DNA of 64,000 bases from Stratiolaelaps scimitus (GCA_019614645.1 JABWDB010000067.1:868001-932000); one strand, 5' to 3'; numbered from the stretch's first letter, positions 1-13,990 are shown. Numbers and translations: made by a program. Notes: generated by a model not told the origin, from the sequence alone.

Positions 1-330
1 CATTCATCTTCGTTTTTGACCCATTCCATAACTGCGCTCCTATTCTCTGACAGTGCGTAAATATGGAACCTGGAATATGTTCGTCGTGAGGACCATTGAG
101 CCGGTTGTTGTTATTCACGGCATTATCACTATGATAGATGTACACAAGCTTCGGGGAAATTCGACTCAGCAGCGAATCAAGTGAAAATTTCATTTGAGTG
201 CCACCAAGCGAAACTTCGCATCTCAAGCAATTGAGCTAAAAAGCACGAAATATATGAAAATATCAACTCTAGACCGAAATAGTTGATGACTCGAATGAAG
301 TTTATCAGATCATTTTTACTGATAAAATGA

Positions 331-416
331 TCAGCCCCGCTGCGTGACATATAAGAGAGCTTAAGCATTGCAAAATTGCAGCTCCTTTAATAAACCAATA
401 AAACCTTTACCTTTAC
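331..416 (+). repeat. SINE family 1, copy a (tail half)
   Basis: The copy shares the family core 'GCCCCGCTG-GTGACATATAA', 'GAGAGCTTAAGCATTG' and 'GCAGCTCCTTTAATAAACCA', and ends in ACCTTTACCTTTAC. The tRNA-like head is degenerate or missing. Confidence 0.75.
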
Positions 417-1254
417 TTGTTCTTCGCCCATTTTGGTACCTTCTGTATAATAATGGCGGTATTACTACGAACAACTAATGAATACCACATTGTAATTACC
501 AAAAAGAATTATATTGTATTATTTGAGCTTGAATATAACCTACCTCTTAAAGGCAAATAGCAGAAAGCTAGGTATACAATCTGTTAGCTAGTCATTCTCT
601 ACAACGCCCCGACCTCACTCTTCGATTATGACGTTCCATTCAATAATATTAATACGGATTTAGGGGAACAAAGATCGACGTTAGCTGGGGGCACTATTCG
701 CCTCCTCTCCGATATCGAAGAAGCACGAGTGGAGGTACATCTCTGTGCTGAGTGTTTATAACTATTCGCCACTTGAGACTGAGAAAGATCGTTCAGTTGA
801 AGTCCGATGTTTTCGGCATATCTGAGTTTATTTCTACGAGTCTTGAAGGATCTGCAGCAGTCCAATTAGATCATAATCAATAGTGGTCTAGCTGAGCACC
901 GTAGTATTGAACGGACACTTGGGTTTGCTCCGAAAAAGAACTGCGTCCACTGACGTGCCCTCTAATCATAGTAGATCTGCCGAGCCGTATACAGAACTTA
1001 CCCTCTGCCATAAAGATTATTGTGAACACCGATACCATGTACTTGGTGGCAGGATCAGGTTTCATATTGAACAGATACTGGTCACCTTCACAGCATACTC
1101 CGAGGACATCAGTGTAGTACAGAAGGGAAAAATAGGCTTATACAAGAATAAAATGCTAGAAGAGGTCTACACTTGAAAAGAATGTCTAAGCCTACCTTTT
1201 CCTAAGTTCGTGAACCTATTAGTGTAGGGTTTATAAGCCTCCTTTGCCAACATC

Positions 1255-1296
<42 letters not shown>

Positions 1297-4200
1297 TGGT
1301 TTAGCTTAAATCGCACGTACTAAACTAAATTATTTTATGCATATTCTTGTCTTCCTGGTTTCGCTGGTTTTACCATCTATCCACTCAAAACGGTCCCCTG
1401 GTCGAAACAGAGTTGTTTCTATGCAATCAGACCGCTTTTCATCCGTTCACAACTTCGAGTGACGCATCGAAACCTTTGCCGCTATACCGCGTTCAGCTTC
1501 GAGTGTACAGCTGTTACATGAGGATATTTGCCTGGGCAAACAGCAAACTGAGAGTTTATCCGAGTACAACATATCGCTGTGGTGATTTATTGCCATGGGA
1601 TACGAAGCTGAGACCGCATATTTTCAAGTACCGCCCGTATTACACTATGCCATGCAGGAGGACAAGGAATCAACCGAATTACAAGGGGAATGAATAGATA
1701 GTTTACTTCCACATATTGATAGATTTTTACTTTTTAATTATCTTGCTCTCTGCTTCATAAGTGGACTTAATACGTACTCAGTTTAGAGATGTCACTTTTT
1801 TTGTTACAGATAGGCACTTCAACACGAACCTTCAATAATAGGACATGTAGAGTTAGCACGCTAATGCAATATATTGCAACGAGAGGCATAATTGGTTCCG
1901 GCATATTGGCGTCGCCCACTGTTTCCCACGTAGCGAGCCACTGCGTTAAATAAACCTCCCCCATTTACCAAAGAAGAGTTTTAAAGTGAAGTTGAATACT
2001 CTCAACAATATATCAAAGCTGTTTTCATCCGATATTATGGTTAGCTTGGTCATTTTAAGGACTCTGCCCGCAGCTCCCAGATACAAATTTTTTCTTTTAT
2101 TAACGGAACTGCAGTTTTTGTAGAACGCGTAAGTTCTCGATGGGGATACGTCAACAGGTTGCGAGACTAGGACCTGCGACTGTCGACACTTTGCTGCCAG
2201 AGACTTGGCTGTCACCGCGCTGGCGCTGATATACGCTCAATGTTGAAAGACCACTTCGTCTGCGATTCTATTCAAGATTTTGGTGTTGAGATGAAAGGTC
2301 TAGACTTTGATTTTGATAATCATATAAACATATCAAATTGTGAAATCTGCGTCTTTGATATGCTACAAAATCGTCAGATGTTTCATCGTAACACGTTCGT
2401 AATTTGACGCGCAATTATACAGAAGTCTTGTAGCTTACGTGCTGCAGTGATGTGCCGAAGCATTATCTCACAAAAACTTCTCAGAGTGTTGGATTATATT
2501 CAGCGAGTAATTACTGGCTGGCTAGTAGCCATTGGTTAGTGGCCGCTAGGGGTCAATGTTCACAAGAGGCCTATAGTAATTCCTAAACTGACTTGACAAT
2601 TGTTATACATTATTTTCGTTATAACTCTCAATTATCCTAGCAGCGGAGTAATAACTAGACCATCAATGGCTGTAACGGATCGAATAAATTCTATGTTCGT
2701 GTGGTCTGCGTCAACATAAATGTTGAATAATGCTACGTTTATATATTTTGTAGACATCGATATTTCATTACTTGTTGTAACGGCATTATGAATGTTGCAT
2801 AAAACGAGATCTTAATAACTGGAGTCTATATTAGTATACAGCATGAAAATTATATTCATGCAGCAGTCGTGTAAACTTACCCATTGAATGATTAACCTTA
2901 GAAAATAATTACTATATGGAATATTAGAACTCGTTGTCTATATAATACTTGAGTACATTAGACCATTTGTTTATAATGAAGTTATCGCCACTATTGCCGA
3001 GTCTTTGTTCAGTTGATAAGAAGTACTGTCCGATATTTCTTATTTTTTGATAACTTCTACATTCGTACCAATCTGCAAGGTATGATATTCACACCATCAG
3101 GCCACATAATAAACAACCTTCCTAGTCACATCGGGCATAGAGGCAGCTGCTGACACAATACGGAGTCATTAAGTTGATTGTACCGCCAACCTCCACACAT
3201 ACAGACGCACACCGCTGTGTATATTGCACATATATACACATACAGTATTCATGGACGTACACCACGAAGGGACATTCGCATTCGTGGAGCTACAATAGCC
3301 CAGCAGCCGTATCGTCGTCGTGGACATATACGGGCTCCTCACAACCCCCAGCTTATACCTACGCTATACGCCTCATGTTGGTATATTTTTGGTGTATACA
3401 ACAAAATACTGCTGCAGTTACAGCGTATGGACTTACTTCATTACTCATCGTTTGACGACTGGTACTTTTGTTTGGTACAACCTAAAACAAATAGTGATTG
3501 TATTACATCTGGTACCTACCTACATATATATATATATATCTGTCTCTTAATGAAAAAATTATTTTAATGACAAATATCGAGTTTCCAGTCTACCCTATAT
3601 TTCTTGTATGATCGCTACTCGTATACAATACAGGTTTGTATCGGACAAACCTTTGCGAGGCTAGTCTCGCGTTTGTCGTCGCTTTCATTTTTCTTATACT
3701 GAGCAGTTTCCGGAGTAGGTTGGAGAACTTAGAGGTTAATCTTTCCTTCTATCCAAATCGTATGTGTATGTAATCGATGAGGGATACATCTTTCTTTGAA
3801 AGCAATGGTGCACTTGACTTGATTAATGACACGTTGAACCTCCACAGCAAGCTGGAGTTGACAACTTACCCAGCACAAAAGCGGAGCAGAGGAGAAACAA
3901 CAGCCCTTGTACACATGAAGGATAGATCGATCTACACCACGTTAACCTCATAATAGAAATATCCGTCATCCAAAGCATCTTTTGCAAGTAATATTTATTT
4001 GTCAGTATTGACTGACTGACTAACTTTGTGTGCATTTCAGCAACGTTCAAACATCGCGAACAGGGTCGAACTGAACCAATCCGGCTAACATTTGCAGAGT
4101 CTGTACAGTCCCTAACGCAAATAAGAAGCGCACACCGTTGTATTCACTCCTATTAGCCAAAATTCGATTCTATGGTTTTATCTAAACGTGTATTATTTAT

Positions 4201-4733
4201 ATGTTGCAAAGACTTAAATGTTTGACGGGTGAACGGGGCTCCGCTGATCAATTGTGCAGATCAGACTTTGCACCCAAGGCTTGTAGCCTCGGACTAAGAA
4301 TTGGTGGCTAAAATAAATCGATGACCTAAATGAATAGGTAACCTCCTTCACGTTCCTTAGATTGACGAAGGCCAGTGCGGTTAAGTTAAAGGGAAGTTTT
4401 TTTTTAGTTACAAATCTGATGGCGAGCGGTACAATGAAATTCTTATCCCTTCAGATCAATGCTTGAAAGCGAGGTTTGGAGGCATGATTCGAATGTGAAG
4501 TACTTTTTGAACTGGAGTCCAGCCAGATCGTAGCTGACCCATAGGCTTGTTTTGACATAATTTCACAAATTATCGCATTTCACGAGTATTGCGTAATACC
4601 ACGACCCTCTAAACACCGTTTCTAAAAAGGCTCTTAAGCAATTCTAGTAATTATTGAATGTATTTTTCCTCAAAAGAAAATAGTGTGTGTGTGTGATATC
4701 GAAACCTTCCCCCACAACCGTCTTGTTCACTTG
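417..4733. other. No supported gene
   Basis: AT-rich DNA with scattered short frames. The longest are 907-1176, 1347-1697 and 3178-3567 on the plus strand. In the last, two or three frames are open together and none resembles a known family. I see nothing else nameable. Confidence 0.5.
1257..1293. repeat. (AT)n microsatellite
   Basis: 37 bp of uninterrupted AT repeats. Confidence 0.95.
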
Positions 4734-4755
4734 ATATATATATATATATATATAT
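4734..4755. repeat. (AT)n microsatellite
   Basis: 22 bp of AT repeats, next to a (GT)n run at 4683-4695. Confidence 0.9.
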
Positions 4756-4789
4756 TGCATTAGTATCGTCTCGAAGACTTTCTTAGCTC

Positions 4790-5660
4790 TATATCATCTA
4801 TTATCATGGTAGTATTAGTAGTAGTTGTAATAATAGTCGTATAGTGGTGGTGGTGGTTGTTGTTGTTGGTTGTATAATATCGTAGTTGTGGTTGTGGTGG
4901 CGTTGCTTTGTCTGGATGATGTTTGGACAACGTCCACTGTCCAGAAGGTCTTCGCGCGCCGAGGAGATGCAACCGCGGCTTGGTCGGTCACTGTTGCTGT
5001 TGCCGCTTCTCTGCCGTCGTCGTGTAGCTGGGGCCGGGGTAGACTCGCTATGATGGGGTATTTATTCTTGCGACAACTTCTTTGGCATTCAACAGCAGGA
5101 GAGGTTTCATCGAGCGACAACCAGCCACTGGCGTTTGCTATACCTATCTATCTGTGGGTGTTCGCACGCACACGCGTGACACACCGTCGTCTCCTATGTC
5201 CAACGCGCCGGTGGGTTGCATGGTGACTCTAACACCACCACCACCATCACCGTAGTGATCCTATACCGGTTGCTGCCTAATAATGCTGATGGTGATGATG
5301 ATATAGCTGCCGCCGGTACAGCTGTTAATCATGATGATGGTGATTATGATGATGGCACAAGCTCCCGTAGAGCAGCCAGCACCCGCTGTCAGGGGTGATC
5401 TGACACTTTGTGTGTGTGTGTGTGCTGTGGGGATTCGTCAGTCGTCACAAGGCGAAGAACTTGCCGTGAGTTATGTATAGCTCTGGTAGTCGCCCGTAAT
5501 GATGCCGACACCATCACCAGCATCACCACCAGCAGCAGCAGCAGCAGAATAAGAATAATAATAATAATAATAATAAGAAGAAGAAATAGCACGAAACAGC
5601 ACCACCACAACAACAACTGTTGTCGATTGACCCCTTCCTTCAATAAATAGGTGGATATAG
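4790..5660. other. Triplet-repeat, GC-richer block
   Basis: Runs of GTT, GTG, CAC, GAT, CAG and AAT dominate, plus a (GT)n run near 5409. Frames are open on both strands because stops are rare in these triplets. It looks like transcribed UTR or exon DNA, or a promoter-proximal block, but direction and coding are undecided. Confidence 0.4.
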
Positions 5661-6556
5661 ACAGACAAATATACAGATAGAGTAGAAAGCATTTCTGAAT
5701 TTCCTATAATTTCTTCGCGTTTATATCCATTATACTCACTTCGAATACAAATCATGAAGGGCGTGTGTGGGTCACCCCGATTGTTGACTGTGCACAAGTT
5801 GGTCGTCTTTGAAAAGTTAAATCTGGCTACATCGATATGTTATTTTCAATGTCTAGAAAGAAATGCAACCCATAAGATTTGTTAACTTTTCCATTGAATC
5901 AACTAATGCGGGTACTTGATCACATACACCGTTGAACATCAGTCGCCGAAGGCTTGAAAGTTCTCTGAATTGTATTGATATATGAACTGCTCATTATTAT
6001 TTCAGTCTTACTTCTTCTTGTGACTCGAGTTCTATTGCGTAAGATTTATCTATAATTTTGTTATGACCGCGCACCACCATGGGACGCTTCATGTGCGAAG
6101 CATATTGAACCACATAAATATCATAATATTTGTCAATATAATTAATAAGACCAAAATCTAAATGCAAAACCGAGTGATAAATTGTCACTTGCATATTTAT
6201 AGGTTGCATATTTATTTTGGTTAGTCTTTTTTCTAGAACACAGAAAAGATAGTCCAGTTTACGACGAAATATTCTGATGCAGTTTTTTGGACGAACTGCA
6301 ACAAACTGATATCCAAATAGAAATACGCGTAGACTCGTTAATTAATATCACGATTCTGATTAACGTGTATATATTAGAGGTGTTTACCGCACAACAAATA
6401 TTTAATTGCGATTAAAATAAACGGAATCTAAATCTTCAGTGGGTGAAAAACTATACACGAGTTACATAAAAAAGGTAGTACAAAGTTGCTCAGTGTTTGA
6501 GAGGAAATCCAATCCTCCTCTTTTTCACTCTCTTTGGAAACTCTCTTATTGACTTT

Positions 6557-6587
<31 letters not shown>

Positions 6588-7780
6588 ATAACCAGCGTTA
6601 TTCTTATTATGCCGTTATTTAATCCCTTATGTATGTATATTATTATGTATTCTAAATGTTTTAGCTTCTATATGTTCGAGCTAAAAAAGTTTATTTACCG
6701 GGCAGTTTCATAGCCAACATTACCGTTCACGGTACCGGCTTCGGCATTGCTTCATAAGACAGCAGTACCCCTTTAAATGCAAATGTGCAACGGTGAGGAT
6801 CGAACCCTTGCGTGCACCTGCAGGTCTCGTCCGATTCGTGCACGTGCACACGAATGCACCACCCGGCCACCGGAGGGCTCGACATGTTCATTCTCGATCC
6901 ATCCTATCTTACCTTACTCGTGTAATTTAAGCAAATATAGACTAATACACACAACATCACAAGAGCTTGGCTCAGGTGTGATCCTGGTGTGAGATTTCAC
7001 GCCACGTATTTACTCTAAATACAACTAAAATAGTTGTCTTTTGTTATTTAACTTTGTTCAGACTACACAAAGGAACTATCCATTGGTATATGCAGAACTC
7101 ATCTTGGGAATTAGAATCTCACTACCTGGAAATGAACACGCTTTCAATCGTCCGTCAAAGAGTTCTCATTTCAGAGGCACAGTGCATAGAATTCGGTGGT
7201 TCCACTGTACCACTCCAAGGGGATCAACTAGGTCATTTATTATTTATTACTTATTCATACTTTATTTATCATTACCTTCATAATAAAATTTAGTACATAT
7301 AATATTAAAATTGGGATATATTGGTTCATTCCTTGATCGATAAATGCGCGATACTCTAAAAGTTATCAGCGGATAACTGATGAATATTGAGTATCTGTGA
7401 AGTGATTTCGCTGTGACGGCCAATGCCGAATCATCAACCTTTTCGGTTCACATTTGACGCATTTCGGAGATTTTCGCTTCGATACTTCTATAACAGTTTG
7501 GCTAAGATGAGTACTGGCCCGAATCGTATACTCTAGCCCGATAAAATAACCGACTCTCCCATACGTTACTAGATTAACGATTAACAATATCAATAGCAAG
7601 ATTTAGACAAGTAAAATTTCGTTACTTCAGATGGGAGCGACTCTATTGGCTCCATTCGAGCGAATCTATCGGTCACTACGATCAGGCAGAAGCATTGCGG
7701 GGAACGTAAGCTTCGCTATTTGATTATCGAATGTGCAAACGAAAATGCATTCGAGACCTAGCACTATTTCCTCTGTTAGA
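5661..7780. other. No supported gene
   Basis: AT-rich DNA apart from SINE family 2 copy a at 6772-6885 and an (ATT)n run near 6558-6587. Confidence 0.5.
6772..6885 (-). repeat. SINE family 2, copy a
   Basis: On the minus strand the copy starts TGTCGAGCCCTCCGGTGGCC with an A-box-like GTGGCCGGGTGGTGC, and reaches a B box GGGTTCGATCCTCACC, then TGCACATTTGCATTTAAA. The shape is tRNA-derived. It matches the copy at 63881 end to end with several indels. Confidence 0.7.
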
Positions 7781-9090
7781 CAGTAGTGTGCATAAATTTA
7801 ACGCACCCCTATATTTCAATAAATCGTTACAAATAATACACATTTAATGTACGTGTCAAATGACATCCACAAAGACCAGCCCATATGACGTCGCATGCAG
7901 CCCGCAACAATAAAATGTTTCATATTTCGGTTGTGCAAAATGATACCGCACCTTCAGTTCTCGAGTGTTCTCGCTGAATTAATTCTCCTTTTCTTGTGCT
8001 AATCAGTACCGTGTGGCCCCGCCCTTGCTAATTATAATGTCAAAGACTCGGTTTGGCATACTATCAATGAGATTTAGCAGGATCTGGTGGCTGACACCTC
8101 CCCAGACCTATCCTGTTGGAAAACAATTGGCAGTCGATGAAATCTGCTCCTAAACGGTAGTAGGTCGTTGTCAACATCTGCTGATAGTTCTCGCTATTCA
8201 TTCGAGATGAGATGAAAGCGAGTGGGAGTCTACCAAGAGAGGTGAAAGCTCCCCAAACCATAACGGTCCGGTCACCGAAGTTGTGCTTTGAGAAGTATCG
8301 CGGCTCTTTAGCTACCTCATGCCAATAACCGTTAAATCCATCTGGCCGGTCCAAATTGAACTTCTTTTCGTCACTGAAGATGATCTGAAACAACAGAGTA
8401 CCTTGTAGATAAATGTGCACCCACAAGATACTCTTTCAAAAACGTTGCCCCAATACTCACCAATTTTTAGTCTCTGACCATATTGTTGCTCGCGAAGTTT
8501 GGTCGGGCAGTCATGTGGCGGCCTTGTTTTCATTTGCGCCCGTATGATATGCGGATAACGCTTAATTTTCCTTAAAATTGTGATCTATGAACCTGAAGGT
8601 TTAACTTTTGCCTGATTGCTTCACAACCGATGGTCGAGTTCGAGGCCAATCGACAGATGTGCATGACAGTTCGCTGGCTGATCTTTTGTGGACGTCCTTT
8701 AGACTTATTAGTACCATACTTCTGCCAATTTCTCTGGCAATTGCAGCCTGGGTCTTTCCTGCTCGGTGTAAAGCGGTAACAACTGCTTTCTCTGCATCAG
8801 TAAGGCTCGAAGCGTGTCCTATGACTACAGTACAGCTTGAATGCTCGACATAAACTGGAATAATTCAGCGAGAACATTCGGTAGCTGAGGGTGCGTTATT
8901 ATTTTGCATAACCGAAATATGACACATTTTATTGTAGCAGGCTGCATGCGATGTTACATGCGCTGTTCTTTGTGGTGTGCATGTCATTTGACACGTACAT
9001 TAATCCGATACAGAATAAATGCCTCAAATGTGTATTTTTTATAACGATTTGTTGAAATATAGAGGTGCGTTATGTCTATGCACACCACTG
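7781..9090 (-). mobile_element. Tc3-like Tc1/mariner element with long inverted repeats, decayed
   Basis: The left end starts CAGTAGTGTGCATA at 7781 and the right end at 9090 is its inverted copy (TATGCACACCACTG). The inverted repeats are long, about 200 bp or more: the left arm runs to about 7985 and the right arm starts about 8857, pairing through GTTCTCGCTGAATTA. TA follows the right end; the left flank reads GA, so one copy of the target TA appears mutated. The 1.31 kb length is normal for an autonomous Tc1/mariner element, and the minus strand carries a broken transposase. Confidence 0.9.
8042..8835 (-). pseudogene. Tc3-type transposase, frameshifted and internally deleted
   Basis: Read from the right end on the minus strand, the N-terminal helix-turn-helix region shows LTDAEKAVVTALHRAGKTQA followed by IAREIGRS. 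A frame change leads into GRPQKISQRT. The catalytic domain follows with IIFSDEKKFNLDRPDGF, holding the first catalytic Asp, then TVMVWGAF. Near 8118 FQQD, the second catalytic Asp, is readable in another frame. Soon after, the sequence jumps to the family's C-terminal motif SMPNRVF...GGATRY, ending near 8012-8050. The segment between them, which should contain the catalytic Glu, is missing. The N-terminus has in-frame stops. The protein cannot be functional. Confidence 0.85.
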
Positions 9091-10508
9091 TATGCACTTT
9101 CTATGGAAATCAAAGGCCGAGGCGACATTCGAATCATTTTGAAGTCAATTCAAATTAAATTCTATTTAGGAGTTAGAATAAGAAAAATCTATCAAGGCAG
9201 ATATAAAAACTGTCATATTGAGTAGAACTTAAAATACTGACAGAAGCGCTCAAATTATTTTCTCGAAGCGTGTATGTATAGCGTAGTGACCAGAACAGCG
9301 CGTTACCATGTTTGTCTGTGGTTAAAGCCTATGGATTGTCGCATATTTAAGGGCTGTCACACAGTTAAATGAACTGAATTAAAGTTAGGATTATTTGAAT
9401 CACTATAAAATATAGTTGATTGATCATGATTGTGATTCTCTAAATATACATTCGTTAGACAAGTCACTATAATGTTCAGTAGGCTTTTTTTGTACTACCA
9501 CAAGTCATGCTTTTGACAGACAGACATTTAAATTTTATAACTGACATTCCGTACTTTGACCTTTGTTTCCTTACGGATGATTCTGAACCGAGAGCTGTTT
9601 ATCTAACAAAGGTATCATTCAAAGTCATTTTGATTTTGAAGGGACAATAGCGAGCAATTATATAACAATGTGAATACAGAAGACGTCATCTGTCTATCGG
9701 CTGCGGCGGTGTCGTGTGGCAGCCGAATTATTAGCTCAGCGATTGTTCAAATAATCGAGAAAATCTTCTTCTGCGTAAAGATTCATGACGAATGATTGAA
9801 CAGAGTGAATCAAATGCCTCAAGTCACCCAACTGTGTCCACCTGCTACGTTCACCTATCCATCAGCGGATAAAACTGGGCTATATTTTTTGGATTTTACG
9901 CGCGCGTAACAAGCAGCCTGCGAAGGTGTTGCATCTGAGAAGTGTTCTTGTTAAGCCGTCATTAACGCCTGAATATTCACCGGATCTTCGTAAACGAGAG
10001 CTTCCACTGACAACTATTATTATTATCAATCGTTCAATCTCGACTCAAATATAGATAGACTGGGCGTATTCCCACTGCAAGTACTGTTTAAAATAATAAC
10101 TACGCCAGCAGCAGCAACAGATGCATTTGTCAAATCTTAGTAATATAAAAGGTTTTTTTAAGAAAACTTTATGAGAAAATGCATAATACAGAACAGTGTT
10201 CGCTCTAGTGTATTCTTCTGATACTGTAGGACTCTTGCTCCCTAAAATCCTTGGTCTCCATGTACGGGCATCAGATTCAGATGGATTCAGAATCTAAAGA
10301 CTACATCGGACAAGTCATGAAAACCATACAACGATGGTGACCATAATTGCCTGAAGCGTTGTCAAAAACTGCGGTTATTCTATAACAATAAACCCAAAAC
10401 TTTGTATTATATTGTCAGCTGCAAGATGTCCCCTGTTGTCTGGGCAAATAAATGAATGATACCTGCCCGATACCAAGTTCCAGGTTTCGCTGGAAAGGCT
10501 AAACTAAC

Positions 10509-10583
10509 TATCAATTAAATAGTAACACAATAGTATCAATTAAATAGTAACACAATAGTATCAATTAAATAGTAACACAATAC
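10509..10583. repeat. Three tandem 25-bp units
   Basis: TATCAATTAAATAGTAACAC plus AATAG is repeated three times without spacers; the last unit differs at its final base. Confidence 0.85.
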
Positions 10584-10977
10584 ATTAAATTAAATAGTTG
10601 AACTCATTATTGTTTTTTTTAATTAATCGAAAAATAAAAACAGTACCAAAAATTGCATAAATTAGAAGTGCCCGACTACTGTTTTCTATGTGTGTGTTTC
10701 TATAATCGCGCCAGGATAAAATTACATAGAACTGCGCACGTGACAATTTGAGGGTTGTGACATCCGTTGGCAATCATCATAGGAAATATATTGATTCACA
10801 ATTCGGTTGTGAATTTACAAATGTTCCCCTACTGCTCATTTGTGATTTTACGTATTTATTTATTACACGTTGACTGTATGTTTCTAGAATTTATTTGCTC
10901 GCTCTATCTACGCCAGTAAACAAGATAGAGTGTGAACATCTCAAGTGATAAAGATCTCGACAATAACTCTTTCCTTG

Positions 10978-11001
10978 TATATATATATATATATATATAT
11001 A
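10978..11001. repeat. (AT)n microsatellite
   Basis: 24 bp. Two more (AT)n runs follow at 11242-11261 and 11399-11419, spaced within 450 bp. Confidence 0.9.
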
Positions 11002-11838
11002 GTGGACCATAACCACAACCCGGTGAACAAAAATTATAAATCATACAGTATACAGGTATATGTACTCACCATCCATCGCTCCCTTCATGTATGTCCATAA
11101 CAAGAGACTATTCATTGTGCCAGATGTTCCATCTATCGAATACGATATTGTAGAGTTAAGATAAAGCTACGGATCTCATTTTAGGCAAATGTATACAATG
11201 CTTACAGCATACTCACGATGCCGAAAAACCTGGGTGCCTCGATATATATATATATATATATTTCATACTGTTGTAGTCCTTTGAGAAATGTTGGAGTCGA
11301 AAAGATGACATACGCCGATTCTCTATAAACCGAACGCGCGTGTCATGAGCGCAATTGATTCCACACACGATTCTTCGTTCGGTGCTTGGGATTAACCAAT
11401 ATATATATATATATATATACTTTTTGTAGGCTAAACTAAGTCCGTTTTGAAAAAAAATGCTTTTTCCAGGGTGCACAATTAAGATATAGCTTTATTTCTC
11501 TAATACTTGTGAGTGTGATAGCAAACGTTGTTTTGATTTTATTTTCTGACTGTAGAATATTATCAATCTTCCGCTGCTGCTGTGCGGAACGTTTATTTAT
11601 CACTCTGTTGACAACAACAACGACAACAACAACAACAATAGAGTTGAAAAAAATCTGTTCGAGTCGATTTCTCATCGATTCCGTTTTCTGGTAGTAAGTG
11701 TATCCATTCAATTATTCACAACTTGTACGCGCCACCAGGACCTGACGTAATGATGAAGTTACCGTCAATATCAGCGTATTAAGAAGTATTTATTCAAGAA
11801 AAGCATTTTAATTTGCAGAAAAATTTGCAGAGGAGAGG

Positions 11839-11859
11839 GAGAGAGAGAGAGAGAGAGAG
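11839..11859. repeat. (AG)n microsatellite
   Basis: About 21 bp of AG repeats extending a looser purine run from 11829. Confidence 0.85.
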
Positions 11860-13091
11860 CGAATGGGTGACACACAGATCATAATTAGTGGATGGAGGTG
11901 ATACCTCATCGAAATGCGCAATTACGCCCAGAACCAGAACACTGAACCCCCTCCCCCACGGGGCGATCCATTAGCTATAGCGTGTAATTAGCATTCTATT
12001 CTCATCCATAAGTAAAAATTAAGTATGTACAATAATCAAGAGAACGTTGCATTTAGTGTGTGATACAAGAAAGGAAGAATGACACCTCTAAATCATACTA
12101 ACAAATCCTAGTTTTCATTCAGTTACGTAGTTCAGTTACTACGGGCAACGACAAACTGTTATGTTTAATTCAGCCTCGAATACCATGCCTCAGACGTTAT
12201 TTCCTTTCGTCATAAAATTAGTTAAGTAGCCTCCGTGTTCTGAGTAGATCAATACGCTCAAAGGTTAATTAATTTATATTTCAAACACATGTATATATTA
12301 CTAGTGTTCTTGCCCCGTTCATTGAGTGTAAATGCCTTGAACAATTATTTGGCGCATAGACACCCTATGACTGCTTTGTCAGTGTAAAAGAAGCCCCTCC
12401 AGGGGATTGCACTACCACTGCAAATATTTACGAACCCGCCGGTCAAAATGATTATTGATTACGTGTTATCGGTTCGACTGTATGAGCCTCCCATAAAATA
12501 GTCACAAGTAACTGAGTCAACTGTGATATGATGATATTGTGCGCTATATATCGTGGCCGTGGCGCAAGCAGTGAACTAAAGTGGATGTTATTCAATGATG
12601 ATAACAGATTGAAAGAGATACAACTATTATGGCCGCTATTTAAAGAAAAAACTGTAAATGCAGTTGTGTGCAGTATCATTTTCTCCGGATCTCAAAATAT
12701 CTACTCATCCACTTGTCTGACAGTTGCGATCGATAGCCATTCAGCTCTCTCTCTCTCTCTCGGGTTCTTTTTACCATGATTCACGGAGGAACCCATCGTT
12801 CCTAGCCTTTGGTCAGACTTCTGTACCTTGCGCAAATCATCTGCAAGATGTCCGACGAATGAAAGGCAATCTATCCCTGCCACTTGACTCTACCTGATTT
12901 CTTAACAACCCGAGTGGTTTTCTCTGAAAAAAGAAATCATACGGACGCAGTTGCTGCTTCTGCTGCTGTTGCTGCTGTTGTTGTTGTCGCTGCCATCATC
13001 GTCATCATTAAACGCAGCTTTGAATTCTCTGCCCCCCCAACAAGCAGCTCCTACTGGCTCGTTCCTAACGCCAATGTGTGTATTCACATAA

Positions 13092-13116
13092 CTCTCTCTC
13101 TCCCTCTCTCTCTCTC

Positions 13117-13147
<31 letters not shown>
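13092..13147. repeat. (CT)n then (AT)n compound microsatellite
   Basis: CT repeats (13092-13117) run into AT repeats (13120-13147). Confidence 0.9.
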
Positions 13148-13151
<4 letters not shown>

Positions 13152-13219
13152 CCTAAACTTAGCGAACTGACAAGAACTGACAACAAGTTATTTAGTGGAA
13201 CTAAACGGTGGGTAGTCTC

Positions 13220-13990
13220 TATATATCAGGGGGGGACCCAGTTGGCAGAAAGCAGAAGACTCGAAGTAGTAGCTGTTGGCTTTCCCTTTCGGTCTTTTGG
13301 CTGCTGCTGCTGTCGCACCACCGTTGATCTAATCGAGCCAACGTCGTCTACAATGACTTCAGCTGGTGGCTTGGGTATCTTCAGCATTGGCCGCCGTTGT
13401 GAAGGGCAAACGACCTCGAACTTCGAACTGTTATGCCACTGGCTGGCTGGCTGGATTTTTGCGTTTGGCTCATCTTCAGCCTTTAGCCCGTCCATAGCTG
13501 TGTTGGTCTGTCCGGGTCTTTGCTCGGCCTCGTCGAGACATTCAACCACCACTGCCACCAGGCAAGCAAGCAGGGAGGCAGGCAGGCAGACACACGGCCG
13601 CCAGCCTGTCTACTTTACGGTGTTCGGCTTCAGGCGGAGCTCTTCTTCACTTGAGCGATTCTATTTCACTTTCATTTGGATGGAATTACCCCCTACCATC
13701 CTCCCCCAGTGTCTGCTGAGCTGAGCTGATCGGCCGCTGAATGGACCGTCGAGTGGCGGCTGCAGCCACAGCAACATACCGCGCCATGTCACAGGGGTCA
13801 CCGGCGGCTAGGCAACGACGGCCGCTGTCTCAAGCAGCAGCAGTAGTAGCTTGCCCAATCACCCACCACCAACTGGATATGGTAGTAGTCGTAGTAGCCG
13901 CAACAGCAGCACCACCACCCAACTTGACTACCCGTCAGGCTACAATGGCCAAACATCCAGTGCATGGCTCAACGAAACGGGGCCATTGAA
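13220..13990. other. GC-rich block, possible exon or 5' UTR
   Basis: Frames are open on both strands (160 codons at 13242-13724 plus; 110 codons at 13226-13558 minus; 82 codons at 13741-13989 plus). They overlap each other and carry Ala, Ser, Cys or Val runs caused by CTG/CAG triplets. Transcription is plausible, but I cannot choose a coding frame. Confidence 0.35.

Larger units (their letters stand above)
9093..13090. other. No supported gene
   Basis: AT-rich DNA with several (AT)n tracts, a CAA run at 11611-11638 and the 25-bp tandem. Short open frames show no protein-like composition. Confidence 0.5.

Noticed and set aside
8608..8853. 81-codon plus frame inside the Tc3-like element
   Set aside because: It is the antisense of the transposase helix-turn-helix region.
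10509..10583. Possible CRISPR-like array
   Set aside because: The 25-bp units are directly adjacent without spacers in a eukaryotic context, so this is a simple tandem repeat.
13242..13724. 160-codon plus frame
   Set aside because: The opposite strand is open for 110 codons over the same DNA. Cys and Ser runs reflect CTG triplets, and there is no recognisable domain.
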